34,684 nt of DNA from Verrucomicrobiota bacterium. Lineage in GTDB: Bacteria > Verrucomicrobiota > Verrucomicrobiia > Limisphaerales > JADJPG01. Location of the stretch: NCBI GenBank assembly GCA_016713365.1, contig JADJPG010000061.1, positions 1 through 34,684 on the forward strand, in the 5' to 3' direction. Below the pieces are notes generated by a model. It searched no databases and was not told the origin of the DNA. It saw only the letters and a list, made by a program, of their open reading frames with translations. The position numbers were made by a program, and so were the translations under genes. Shown piece by piece: positions 15,057 through 23,627 of this stretch. The number at the start of each line of letters is the position of its first letter. Position 1 is the first letter of the stretch.

Positions 15057-15314
15057 GTGAAGATTCTGATTCTCGCCCTGATTTGCAGTGTCATTCCGAT
15101 TTTCTTCGGATTCGTCTTCCTGCACGGAACGAAAAACCGGCTGACCTCGCTGCGTGAGCGTTGTCGGGTGGCGCCGGACCGAGCTCGGGCGATCGCGGAA
15201 TACGAATCCGCCCGCGTGGCGTTTCCGGCGAGCCTGGTTGCGCGCTGGTTTGGGTTTGGTCCGGTCGATTCGGTCGCGCAGAATAATTCTTCCAACGCGC
15301 CGCGAGCGTCGTAG
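15057..15314 (+). CDS. Short LemA-like membrane protein
   Basis: 85 residues from GTG at 15057; an upstream in-frame ATG at 14970 would overlap the nadA promoter region and adds non-membrane sequence. One transmembrane helix (ILILALICSVIPIFFGFVFL) leads into KNRLTSLRERCR, resembling the start of the LemA helical domain. The later AEYESARVAFPASLVARWFGF resembles the LemA C-terminal segment (YN-x5-FP-x-N-L-x-A-x-x-FGF). The long central helix bundle of LemA (whole protein about 190 residues) is absent. It is either an internally deleted LemA or a distinct mini-family. It ends 9 nt before nnr. Confidence 0.5.
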   Translation: MKILILALICSVIPIFFGFVFLHGTKNRLTSLRERCRVAPDRARAIAEYESARVAFPASLVARWFGFGPVDSVAQNNSSNAPRAS

Positions 15315-15323
15315 CCTTCGGGC

Positions 15324-16739
15324 ATGCCCGCACCCGTCGTCACTGTCGCGCAAATGCGCGAGTGGGAAAAGGTCACCTGGACTTCCGGCGTCACGGAAGA
15401 TGCTGTGATGCGCACGGCTGGCGCGCTGGTGGCGCGTTGGGCGGAGCAGATGTCGAAGGAGAACGATCTCGTCCTGTTCCTCGCGGGGAAGGGCCACAAC
15501 GGCGATGACGCCGCGTACGGGTGCGAGTTCATTCGAGGTCGGAGAGGCGAGTTGATCCGCGTAGTCGATCCGGAAGATTGCCTGCGTCAATTGCCGGTGC
15601 TGCTGGAACGCAAGCCCGCGCTGATCGTCGACGGCCTGTTTGGCATCGGCTTGAATCGCCCGCTGTCCGGAGCGTGGATGAATCTCATCGAACGCATCAA
15701 TGAATCGGGCGTTCCAATTCTCGCGGTGGATGTCCCCAGTGGTTTGAACTCCGACACTGGATTGCCGCTCGACGTGGCAATTCGCGCCGAACGCACCGTG
15801 ACCTTTGGCGCGGTGAAACAAGGATTGCTCAAGACCACTGCCGTCGGCTTCGTCGGGAAGCTCGAAGTCGCGAGCGACATTGGGCTGCTGCCTTATCCTT
15901 TTACCACGGACATCAACGTGACGGCTGCCGGGGACTTCGCCGGCTTCCCGCCGAAGCGTCCCATCGCCGGGCACAAGGGTACCTTTGGACACGTGGCGAT
16001 TGTCGCCGGCAGTCCCGGTTATCACGGCGCGGCGGTTTTGGCGGCGCGTGGAGCGCAGCGGGCGCAGCCGGGATTGATCACCGTCATCGCCCATGAGGCG
16101 GTCAGGATGCCCATCGCAGCGCAATTGCAGGCCGCGATGGTTTACGCGGGAGCGGAGGATTTCGTGTTGCCAGATTCTTGCAGTGCGATCGTTGTCGGTC
16201 CCGGGCTGGCGTTCTCCGAATTGTCCGATCGCTTCAAGCGCTCCATCCGCCGTCTCTGGCAGGATTCGCCGTTGCCGATCGTAGCGGATGCCAGCGCGCT
16301 CGACTGGCTACCGGACGGGCCTTGCCCGACGGACGCCTTGCGCGTCATGACGCCGCATCCCGGTGAGGCCGCTCGGTTGCTCCAATGCTCGGTCGCCGAA
16401 GTGCAGCGGGACCGCGTTATGGCGGTGCGCGAGCTCTCGCGGCGCTGGGGCAATGCCATCGTGGTTCTCAAAGGTCATCAGACGATGATGGGCCGGGGAC
16501 GCGAGGAGATTTACGTGAACAACTCCGGGAACCCGCACCTGGCTCAAGGTGGCAGCGGCGATTTGCTGGCCGGGTATCTGGGCGGGTTGCTGGCGCAGTC
16601 CGCCTTGCAGAAGGATCCCGTGTTCACGGTGCGATTTGGCGTCTGGCAACACGGCGCTGCGGCGGATGTGTTGCTGGCTCGCCGGCCGAATTTTTCCATC
16701 GAAGAGCTGGCGGAGGAACTTGGTCTCGTGCGGTCGTGA
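15324..16739 (+). CDS. nnr: Bifunctional NAD(P)H-hydrate epimerase / ADP-dependent dehydratase
   Basis: This 471-residue repair enzyme restores NAD(P)H from its hydrated forms. The N-terminal YjeF epimerase domain (about 1-210) shows GKGHNGDDAAYG, DGLFGIGLNRPLSG and VDVPSGLNSDTG. The C-terminal carbohydrate-kinase-like dehydratase domain (about 220-471) shows GHKGTFGHVAIVAGSPGYHGA, VGPGL, TPHPGEAARLL, VLKGHQTMM and NPHLAQGGSGDLLAGYLGGLL, whose Asp is the catalytic base of the family. The phosphate loop of the epimerase domain reads GHNGDD where GNNGGD is common, a mild variation. It is the first of a rightward run with the membrane protein, adenylate kinase family gene and fmt. Confidence 0.95.
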   Translation: MPAPVVTVAQMREWEKVTWTSGVTEDAVMRTAGALVARWAEQMSKENDLVLFLAGKGHNGDDAAYGCEFIRGRRGELIRVVDPEDCLRQLPVLLERKPALIVDGLFGIGLNRPLSGAWMNLIERINESGVPILAVDVPSGLNSDTGLPLDVAIRAERTVTFGAVKQGLLKTTAVGFVGKLEVASDIGLLPYPFTTDINVTAAGDFAGFPPKRPIAGHKGTFGHVAIVAGSPGYHGAAVLAARGAQRAQPGLITVIAHEAVRMPIAAQLQAAMVYAGAEDFVLPDSCSAIVVGPGLAFSELSDRFKRSIRRLWQDSPLPIVADASALDWLPDGPCPTDALRVMTPHPGEAARLLQCSVAEVQRDRVMAVRELSRRWGNAIVVLKGHQTMMGRGREEIYVNNSGNPHLAQGGSGDLLAGYLGGLLAQSALQKDPVFTVRFGVWQHGAAADVLLARRPNFSIEELAEELGLVRS

Positions 16740-16827
16740 GAAGTCTTTTGCGCTGGCGTGTTCAATTGATGCCAGTTGCCGAGGAAATTTCCTTCCTTTG
16801 CCCCATACCCTTTGCTATCCAACCCGC

Positions 16828-17781
16828 ATGATTCGCCGGTTCGCTCTTGTGTTGGCTGTGGTTGTTTTGTCTGTCGGTGCGGTTCTTTGCGCACGGGCGG
16901 CGACGTTTGCCCTGACCGACGGAACAACTCTCGAAGGGGACCCGATTTCCCCCAACGCACAGGGCTTGGTGGTGAGAAAGGCGGACGGCAGCTTTGCCAA
17001 CCGTGTCGGGTGGACGAATTTTACCCAGGAAGCCCTCAAGGAGTTCGTGAAGCTCCAGCCCAAGTCCAAGGCGTTTGTTGAACCTTATCTCGAAGAGGAC
17101 GAAGCCGACGCTGAGAAGGCGGCCGCGCCCGTGATCAAGCTGAAGGATCATCCGCGGATGGAACGTCCGGATCCGAAGGCCGGCATGGGGTCACTGTTTT
17201 CCTCCACGCTCACGCTGGTGTTATTGCTCCTGGTTTACGCCGGAAACATCTATGCGGGCTTCGAGATCGGAATTTTCCGCAATTACCATCCTGGCATGGT
17301 GGCGGGCATTGCAGCGGTGGCGCCGGTGATCGGCCCGGTGATTTTCCTCTGCCTGCCGACGAGAATTCAGAAGAGCCTCGACGAATTGGGCGCGGAATCC
17401 ATGGCCGAGCACGGCGGCGAAGTGACGCAGCTTTCCTACGTGCATCCGGGCTCGAAGGCGCCGACGCCCGAGGAACAGGCCGCGCAGGAAGCGGCCGCCG
17501 CCCAGGCCCAGGTCACTGTGTATCAGCGTGGCAAGACCACCTTCAACCGGCGCTTCTTCGAAACCAAATTCTCCGGCTTCCTCAAAGCTGTGCCGGGCGA
17601 CGCGGAGAAGGACAAGGAGATCTACGTGAAGTCCGCCCGTGGCGAGTATGTCACCACGCACCTCACCCGCGTGGAAGCCAATGAAGTCATTGTGCAGGTC
17701 CAGAAGGGCGGCGCGACTGCCGACGTCATTGTGCCGTTCGGCGAGATCGTGGAAATCCAGGTTCGTCCGCGCGGTTCCTGA
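16828..17781 (+). CDS. Hypothetical membrane protein with signal peptide
   Basis: About 317 residues from ATG 16828; reading further upstream only overlaps nnr. A signal peptide (FALVLAVVVLSVGAVLCARA) is followed by a small beta domain (TFALTDGTTLEGDPI, LVVRKADGSFANRVGW). Then come an acidic/Pro-rich linker, two to three transmembrane helices at about residues 115-170 (STLTLVLLLLVYAGNIYAGF, GMVAGIAAVAPVIGPVIFL), an Ala/Gln-rich stretch, and a C-terminal beta-rich domain ending VIVPFGEIVEIQVRPRG. Both soluble domains look like SH3-type small barrels. The function is unknown. It lies 20 bp upstream of the adenylate kinase family gene and is probably co-transcribed. Confidence 0.75.
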   Translation: MIRRFALVLAVVVLSVGAVLCARAATFALTDGTTLEGDPISPNAQGLVVRKADGSFANRVGWTNFTQEALKEFVKLQPKSKAFVEPYLEEDEADAEKAAAPVIKLKDHPRMERPDPKAGMGSLFSSTLTLVLLLLVYAGNIYAGFEIGIFRNYHPGMVAGIAAVAPVIGPVIFLCLPTRIQKSLDELGAESMAEHGGEVTQLSYVHPGSKAPTPEEQAAQEAAAAQAQVTVYQRGKTTFNRRFFETKFSGFLKAVPGDAEKDKEIYVKSARGEYVTTHLTRVEANEVIVQVQKGGATADVIVPFGEIVEIQVRPRGS

Positions 17782-17801
17782 ACCATTCAAACATTCGTAC
17801 C

Positions 17802-18413
17802 ATGAGCCAGACCGAGCTGAAGAATATCAAGTATCACACCATCCTGCTGTTCGGCGCGCCCGGCTCCGGCAAGGGCACCCAGGGCAAGATTCTCGGCTCC
17901 ATCCCGAACCTCTTCCACTTCGCGTGCGGCGACGCCTTCCGCAACCTGCGCATTGAAGACCGCATGGGCCGGCTCTTCATCGAATACTCCAGCAAGGGCC
18001 AGCTCGTGCCCGACGAGCCGACCATTGAGCTCTGGGCCAAGAACATCAAGGCCAGCACGCTCGACGGTGAATTTAATCCAGCCCACGACACGCTCGTGCT
18101 CGACGGCATCCCGCGCAACGCGCACCAGGCCGAGATGCTCAAGGACACGCTCGATGTCCGCGCCGTGTTCTTCCTGCACTGCTCGGATCAGAGCAAAATG
18201 ATCGAGCGTCTCCAGCGCCGTGCGCTCCGCGAGAACCGTCTCGATGACGCGAACCTCGAAGTCATCAAGAAGCGCCTCGAAACCTACGAGCGCGAGACCA
18301 AGCAGGTGCTTGATTTCTACGGCCCCGAGCTGGTTCACACCATCGACGCCACTCAATCGCCGCTCAACGTTCTGCGCGAGATCCTCAACATCATCGCGCA
18401 GATCAAGTGGTGA
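17802..18413 (+). CDS. Adenylate kinase family (nucleoside monophosphate kinase)
   Basis: 203 residues catalysing phosphoryl transfer between NTP and NMP. The P-loop is GAPGSGKGTQ (residues 18-27). The NMP-binding part reads FACGDAFRNLR, followed by VLDGIPRNAHQAE and RRALRENRLDDANLEVIKKRL with the Arg residues of the lid region. The lid is the short form (no Zn-finger insert), as in UMP/CMP-type and short adenylate kinases, so specificity for AMP is likely but not certain. The N-terminus has an extra stretch of about 12 residues before beta1. It lies in the nnr-membrane protein-adk-fmt run, 45 bp upstream of fmt. Confidence 0.9.
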   Translation: MSQTELKNIKYHTILLFGAPGSGKGTQGKILGSIPNLFHFACGDAFRNLRIEDRMGRLFIEYSSKGQLVPDEPTIELWAKNIKASTLDGEFNPAHDTLVLDGIPRNAHQAEMLKDTLDVRAVFFLHCSDQSKMIERLQRRALRENRLDDANLEVIKKRLETYERETKQVLDFYGPELVHTIDATQSPLNVLREILNIIAQIKW

Positions 18414-18458
18414 CCCGCTGTCGCGGTGCGGTTGGCTAAATCCGCGGGCGTTCTTCCG

Positions 18459-19412
18459 ATGCCTCCTCTCCGAATCATCTTCATGGGCACTGCGGACCTC
18501 GCGTGCGCCAGCCTGCGCGCGCTCTGTCGCGAGAAATCCCTTCAAGTTATCGCCGTCGTCTCCCAGCCGGACAAACCAAAGGGACGCGACATGAAGCTTC
18601 AGCCCACGCCCGTGAAGGAACTCGCACTGGCGGAAGGTTTGGCGGTGCTCCAGCCGCGCCGCGCCCGGGACGAAGACTTCATCGCGCAACTGCGCTCTCT
18701 CCAGCCCGACCTCATCGTTGTGGCTGCCTACGGACAAATCCTCCCCCAATCGCTGCTCGATATCCCGCGCCTCGGCTGCCTGAACGTCCACACCTCGCTG
18801 CTGCCGAGGTATCGCGGCGCGGCGCCGATTCAATGGGCGATTCTCGATGGCGACGCGGAGACCGGAGTCACCATCATGAAGATGGACGCCGGTCTCGACA
18901 CCGGTCCGATGGTCAGCACCACGCGGACGGCGATTCTCGCGGAAGACAACGCCCAAACGTTGCACGACCGGCTGGCGCAGCTCGGCGGTGAGCTGCTTAT
19001 CAAGACGATTCCCGATTACGCCGCGGGCAAGCTCGTTCCCACGCCGCAGCCGGCTGAAGGCGCCACCTACGCGCGGAAGATTTCGAAGGAAGACGGCCTC
19101 ATCGACTGGTCGCAACCCGCGCGCGTGCTCTGGAATCGCGTGCGCGGCTTCACGCCCTGGCCGGGCGCCTACACGCACCTGAAATCCGACGGCGCGACGC
19201 GTCTGCTGAAGATCTGGCTGGCCGAAGTGGAGCCGACTCGCTCGGGCGCGCCCGGTGAGATTCTTCACGCGGACAAAAACGGCGTCGTGATCGCGTGCGG
19301 CGAACAGGCCTTGCGTGTCACCCAGCTCCAGCGCGAAGGCGGTCGACGCATGAGCGCCCAGGAATTTCTGGCCGGGCATCTGCTGGCGGTGGGCACGCGC
19401 TTGGGCGCATAA
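18459..19412 (+). CDS. fmt: Methionyl-tRNA formyltransferase
   Basis: Fmt formylates initiator Met-tRNA from 10-formyl-THF. It has about 317 residues from ATG 18459 (MPPLRIIFMGT); a GTG at 18426 would add eleven non-conserved residues. Hallmarks are IIFMGTADLACASL, VSQPDKPKGRDMKL, the catalytic Asn/His in LNVHTSLLPRYRGAAPIQWAI and the catalytic Asp in IMKMDAGLDTGPM. The C-terminal OB-like domain contains VRGFTPWPGAY and the final GRRMSAQEFLAGH. It is the last gene of the nnr-adk-fmt run; def is not seen nearby. A small inverted repeat (ATAACG...CGTTAT, 19422-19440) follows its stop. Confidence 0.96.
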   Translation: MPPLRIIFMGTADLACASLRALCREKSLQVIAVVSQPDKPKGRDMKLQPTPVKELALAEGLAVLQPRRARDEDFIAQLRSLQPDLIVVAAYGQILPQSLLDIPRLGCLNVHTSLLPRYRGAAPIQWAILDGDAETGVTIMKMDAGLDTGPMVSTTRTAILAEDNAQTLHDRLAQLGGELLIKTIPDYAAGKLVPTPQPAEGATYARKISKEDGLIDWSQPARVLWNRVRGFTPWPGAYTHLKSDGATRLLKIWLAEVEPTRSGAPGEILHADKNGVVIACGEQALRVTQLQREGGRRMSAQEFLAGHLLAVGTRLGA

Positions 19413-19448
19413 TTGGGTCCGATAACGCGGTAAACGTTATGACAGATC

Positions 19449-19742
19449 ATGAGCGATCAATCATCATCACTTCAGAGTTGTCCTATTTGCGGTGTAAGAG
19501 TGAGGGAGAATCTGCGCTACCCACGATATCTTTGCCGAGAGTGTGCGGATCAGACTGTTGATGAGGTAGGACGCCGACTTCGCTTCACTGAATTGGGTTG
19601 CGGTTTCCAGGCGTTTTTTGCAGATACCGGTGAGTTACGAGATTCGCATGTGTGTTTTGTTCGAGGATTTCGGTGTTGGGCTGACGAGGCTCATTTCGGC
19701 GGCATCGTTATTCAGACTCAGGATGAAACCCACGAAGCCTAG
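19449..19742 (+). CDS. Small zinc-ribbon protein, function unknown
   Basis: 97 residues with a CPIC...CREC zinc ribbon (Cys11, Cys14, Cys29, Cys32) in SCPICGVRVRENLRYPRYLC. A conserved-looking remainder follows: DTGELRDSHVCFVRGFRCWADE and HFGGIVIQT. This pattern (N-x-RYPRY-x-C, DTGE, C-x-x-x-G, GGIVIQ) recurs as a family of solitary small proteins of unknown function in several phyla, from recall rather than a search. The DNA is clearly less GC-rich than the flanking fmt and NTF2-like genes, suggesting acquisition. The start ATG 19449 lies behind an inverted repeat. Confidence 0.7.
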   Translation: MSDQSSSLQSCPICGVRVRENLRYPRYLCRECADQTVDEVGRRLRFTELGCGFQAFFADTGELRDSHVCFVRGFRCWADEAHFGGIVIQTQDETHEA

Positions 19743-19846
19743 CCGACCGCAGCGAAAGGCGGCAGCGCGTCATGGTTGCAAGCGGCGTGTCTTGAGGTCA
19801 CGTAGCCAGCCTTGCCTCCCTCCGCGTCTTGCGCCACGCTGCGGAC

Positions 19847-20305
19847 GTGAACTCCTCGTCTGTCTCCTCCATCCTGTTCGCCTTTCTGCTGTTGTTCACG
19901 CCGCTGGCCCGTGCGGCGGATGCCACGGCGATTCAGGCCGCTGTTCGCGCGGTGCTCGATGAGCAGGAGAAGGATTGGAACGCCGGCAACATCGAGCGTT
20001 TCATGCGCGGGTATCATCAGTCGCCCACGACCCGATTCGCGTCGGGTGGGAACGTCACGCTGGGCTGGCAATCCGTGATGGAACGTTACCAGCGCACGTA
20101 TGCGGACAAGGCCGCGATGGGCAAGCTGAACTTCTCGGACCTCGACATCACGGTGGCGTCGGAAGACACGGCGCTCGCGTTCGGTCGCTGGCATTTGAAG
20201 CGCGAGAAGGATGAGCCGTCCGGTCTCTTCACGTTGCTCTTCCGCAAAACGGCCGATGGCTGGAAGATTGTTCACGACCACACTTCCGCTGCGGAAAAGA
20301 AATGA
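19847..20305 (+). CDS. Secreted NTF2-like (SnoaL/DUF4440-type) protein
   Basis: About 152 residues from GTG 19847 (a TTG at 19829 is an alternative). The signal peptide is ILFAFLLLFTPLARAAD. The mature part has the cone-shaped NTF2-like fold pattern: an initial helix IQAAVRAVLDEQEKDWNAGNIERFMRGY region, RFASGGNVTLGWQSVMERY, and the strands LAFGRWHLKREKDEPSGLF and GWKIVHDHTS with a conserved final His-Asp-His. Such proteins are often assigned to ketosteroid-isomerase-like or unknown roles. Its stop overlaps the start of the DUF1501 gene (ATGA), so the two are translationally coupled, an uncommon partnership. Confidence 0.85.
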   Translation: MNSSSVSSILFAFLLLFTPLARAADATAIQAAVRAVLDEQEKDWNAGNIERFMRGYHQSPTTRFASGGNVTLGWQSVMERYQRTYADKAAMGKLNFSDLDITVASEDTALAFGRWHLKREKDEPSGLFTLLFRKTADGWKIVHDHTSAAEKK

Positions 20306-21767
20306 GCGACCAGCCGACATCGCCGGAGTTCAACGCGCCACTTCCGTCGCGCCGGGATTTCCTCTGGCGTTTCGGCGGCGGGCTCGGCGGCGTGGCGATG
20401 GTTCATCTCCTTGGCCAGCACGGATTGCTCGCGGCGGATTCGTTGCTGAAGCCGCGCGCGGATTTGAACGGCGGCATTCACCATCGCGCGAAGGTGAAGC
20501 GCATCATCCAGCTCTTCATGAACGGCGGTGTCAGCCAGATGGACACGTTCGATCACAAGCCGGAGCTTGCGCGGCGTCATGGACAGAAGTTCGAAGTGCC
20601 CGGCCAGCGCGTCGAGGCCGCGACGAGTGTGCCGGGCGAGGTGCTGAAGAGCCCGTTCGAGTTCAAGCAACACGGTCAGTGCGGGCGCTGGGTCAGCTCG
20701 ATGTATCCGCACGTGGCGACCTGTGTGGACGACCTCGCCTTCCTCATGGCGGTGGCGTCGAAGACGAATGTTCACGGCCCGGCGAGCTACATGATGAACA
20801 CTGGGTTTCTGCTGCCCGGCTTCCCAAGCCTCGGCGCGTGGGTGTCGTATGCGCTGGGCGGGCTGACGGAGAATCTTCCGACGTTCGTCGTGCTGCCGGA
20901 CTCGAGGGGCTTCCCTACAATCAGAAAGGCAACTTCTCCTCTGGCTTTCTCCCGGTGTCGCACCAGGGAACGATCATCAAGCCCAGTGCGCCGAATCCCA
21001 TTCACGATCTCTTCCCGCCCGCGTCGGCGAAATACATCACGAAGGAAAGTGAGCGCGATGGTCTGGCGTTGTTGAACAAGTTCAACCGCCGGCATCTGGA
21101 ACGTTCCTCGGGCGATTCGCGTCTCGAATCACGCATCGCCTCGTACGAACTGGCCGCGAAGCTCCAGCTCAGCGCGCCGGAGACGCTGGATCTCTCGGGC
21201 GAAACGGAAGCGACGCGCAAGCTCTACGGTCTCGACGAGAAGGTGACGGAAGATTTCGGCCGCAGCTGCCTGCTCGCCCGGCGGATGATCGAGCGCGGCG
21301 TGCGCTTCGTGCAGGTCTGGAGCGGGCAGGGCGGCCCGACGGGTAATTGGGACAACCACGCGAACATCCAGAAGGAGCTGCGGCCGATGACCGCTGCAAC
21401 AGACAAGCCCGTGGCGGCGCTGATCAAGGATTTGAAATCACGCGGGCTGTTCGAGGACACACTGCTGATTTGGAGCACGGAGTTTGGGCGGATGCCGTTC
21501 AGCCAGGGCAGCACCGGGCGCGATCACAACGGCGGCACGTCGGTGTCCTGGCTGGCGGGCGCGGGCATCAAACCCGGCGTGGCGTATGGGGAGAGCGATG
21601 AATGGTCTTGGAAGGCGAAGTTCGGTCGCGCCTACTGCTACGATCTCCATGCGACGATTCTGCATCTGCTCGGCATCGATCACGAGAAGCTGACCTTCCG
21701 TCACAACGGCGCGAACCGCCGTCTTACCGACGTGCATGGCGATGTGATTCACGACGTGTTGGCGTAA
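20302..21767 (+). pseudogene. DUF1501 protein, single-base frameshift
   Basis: A Tat-exported DUF1501 (sulfatase/alkaline-phosphatase-like fold) protein of about 488 residues once one base is restored. The first frame starts MSDQPTSPEF with Tat motif SRRDFLWRFGGGLGG, then IIQLFMNGGVSQMDTFDHKP and MYPHVATCVDDLAF, reading to FVVLPDSRG. There the frame breaks near 20910. The second frame resumes at LPYNQKGNFSSGFLPVSHQG and runs through DLSGETEATRKLYGLDE, SCLLARRMIERGVRFVQVW, LIWSTEFGRMPFSQG, GRDHNGGTSVSWLAGAGIK and a normal C-terminus. Both halves are well conserved, so a sequence error or very recent mutation is likely. DUF1501 usually pairs with a DUF1549/DUF1553 cytochrome-like protein; none is present here, and the partner is the NTF2-like gene instead. 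Confidence 0.88.
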
Positions 21768-21836
21768 CGCGTGCGTCGAGCAGGCGCCGGTAAGGCCTAT
21801 CTGCGAATCACAGTCCGTTGCCGCCGGATCCCCCGG

Positions 21837-22628
21837 CTACTTCTTCGGCGCGTACCATTGTCGGTCCGCGGTGTAGACGATGGCCGTTTCCATCAGGATG
21901 CCTCGGCCGGAGCCGTCCTGATCATGAAAGCATTGGCATGCAGCGATGACGCGCCCCTTGCCGTGAGTGTATTCGACATAGGTCGGCTTGTTCATCAGCG
22001 GTTTGCCGGATTCCATTTCCGTAGCGAGAACCAGCGCATCCGATGGCGTGCCCTCCAAGTATCCGTGGCTGGCGTAGCTCGCGTGAATGGGCTGTCCGCC
22101 GAGCGGGTCGACCAGCGGATGATTCGTCAGGATGATCGAATTCTCCTTCGCGCCGTGACGCGCCATGCGCACGCCGCGGGGCAGGGGAAGGTTTGAATTT
22201 TCGGCGCCGTTCAGCTCCAGCAGCAGCGTCCCGCCACCAGTCACATAGCGATCAAATGCCTCGGTGTTCTCCATGTATTGCCCATAGAAGTCGTCCTTCC
22301 GCTGCGAGCCGGGAATGATGATCGTGCGATACTTGGACAGGTCCGTGGAACTGATCTCGGCCGAGGTCTTCACGTCGAACTTGTATCCGAGCTCCGTCAG
22401 CGAATCTTCGAAGTCCGGCTTGCGATTCCACGAACGGTTGTTGCGGAAGATGAGGAAGTTGGTCAGCCCGGCGGCCGGCTTGACCGTGGTCGTGGCCGGC
22501 GACGCTTTATCCTGTGACCCGAGCTTCGCGGGCGCATCTGCGGCGCTGGAAATTGAAGCGAGAGCGAGCAGGGCAAGCGGGAGAAGGATTCGGAGATGGA
22601 AGCGCGGGGCGATAATCGAGAGCGAGAT
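21837..22628 (-). CDS. Secreted GATase-like (ThuA-type fold) protein, start unresolved
   Basis: The open frame holds about 263 residues with no ATG/GTG/TTG at its 5' end. The first GTG (22373) would cut off a clear signal peptide (LRILLPLALLALASISSAADA) and the first strand, NFLIFRNNRSWNRKPDFED. An out-of-frame ATG at 22630-22632 lies just before it, so a small indel near 22625-22632 is probable. The body has the class-I glutamine-amidotransferase-like layout: YRTIIIPGSQRKDDF, RYVTGGGTLLLELNG, LTNHPLVDP, and VEYTHGKGRVIAACQCFHD near the end. No catalytic Cys-His-Glu triad is convincing, which fits ThuA-type non-catalytic or carbohydrate-binding relatives. Confidence 0.7.
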   Translation of the reverse strand: MSLSIIAPRFHLRILLPLALLALASISSAADAPAKLGSQDKASPATTTVKPAAGLTNFLIFRNNRSWNRKPDFEDSLTELGYKFDVKTSAEISSTDLSKYRTIIIPGSQRKDDFYGQYMENTEAFDRYVTGGGTLLLELNGAENSNLPLPRGVRMARHGAKENSIILTNHPLVDPLGGQPIHASYASHGYLEGTPSDALVLATEMESGKPLMNKPTYVEYTHGKGRVIAACQCFHDQDGSGRGILMETAIVYTADRQWYAPKK

Positions 22629-22918
22629 TCATGTGCACAGCGTGGTTTGATTTTCCACAACGCGAGTGAATGGACTCAAACACTCCGCTGTTCGACTCGC
22701 AGCCTCGGCCCTGGGCGTCCTTCGTCGCAAGCGTGCAATTGTCAATTGTGCTGGCTTGGATTGTAAAGCCGCGGGAATCGAAGGGGCGGGCGTTTTGGTC
22801 AGAGGCGTGAAATCAGTCGGAAAATTTTTATCGAGGCGGATGTCCTTCGGGCGGGGATTCGATCGTTGTAGAGGTGAAATGCAGTGAAACCTGAATTGAA
22901 CCAAAGATACACAAGCCT

Positions 22919-23441
22919 ATGAAAATGAAGAACCTCATCCTCGTCGCAACCTTGTTGCTGTGCAGCGCTGTCATCACCTCGGCGGGAGAACCGCCAAAAC
23001 CCAAGCCCGCCTCGGCTGAGTTCGAGCGCATGAAATCCCTCGTGGGAACGTGGAAAGGCACGGTCGACATGGGCGAGGGACCGATTGAGATGGTGTCGAA
23101 CTACCGGCTCATGGCGGGCGGCACCGTGCTGGAGGAGAAGGTGTTCGCCGGCACGCCGAACGAGATGACGACGATGTATTACGACAAGGACGGCAAACTC
23201 GCGCTGACCCATTACTGCGTGATGGGCAACCGGCCGGGGATGGTGCTCGAATCCGCGGACGCGAAGACGATGAAGTTCGCTTTCGACAAAACGTGCGGCA
23301 TCAACCCGACGAAGGAGTCGCATGCACGCGCTGACGCTGCGGTTTGACGATGCGGACACGATTACTGCGAGCTGCAAGGCGTTCATGGACGGCAAGGAGA
23401 TGCCGGAGAAGCCCACGACGATGAAGCGGGTGAAGAGCTGA
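22919..23441 (+). pseudogene. Secreted DUF1579 protein, frameshifted
   Basis: This small exported protein starts MKMKNLILVATLLLCSAVITSA. DUF1579 features follow: FERMKSLVGTWKGTVDMG, NYRLMAGGTVLEEKVF, MTTMYYDKDGKLALTHYC and MKFAFDKTCGINPTKE. The frame breaks near 23323 and continues as MHALTLRFDDADTIT, ending MDGKEMPEKPTTMKRVKS with TGA at 23439-23441. Restoring two bases gives 174 residues, a normal length. The function of the family is unknown (lipocalin-like barrel). The gene stands alone; the 286 bp upstream show nothing else. Confidence 0.85.
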
Positions 23442-23627
23442 AGGTTTTCGAGAACTGTAGAGCAAGTTCCAGACGGGACTGTGGCTTAGGCTGCAGTCTC
23501 GCTTTCATTTTGTAATGGCCGATTGTCCGGCTCTGGCGGAGAAGCTTTGCATTGCACCGCTCGTTTGCGGTCACTACAACTTCCACGCAATGAACCTCGC
23601 TGCGGATCGCCGCAACTGACGAACCGG

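Noticed and set aside
17787..19379. A 530-codon leftward open frame
   Set aside because: It is exactly antisense to the adenylate kinase family gene and fmt, and is an Arg/Ala/Glu/Val-rich shadow with no domain.
20895..20920. Programmed frameshift in the DUF1501 gene
   Set aside because: The junction (GAGGGGCTTCCC) is a short G-run without a classic slippery site. A missing C restores the family sequence exactly.
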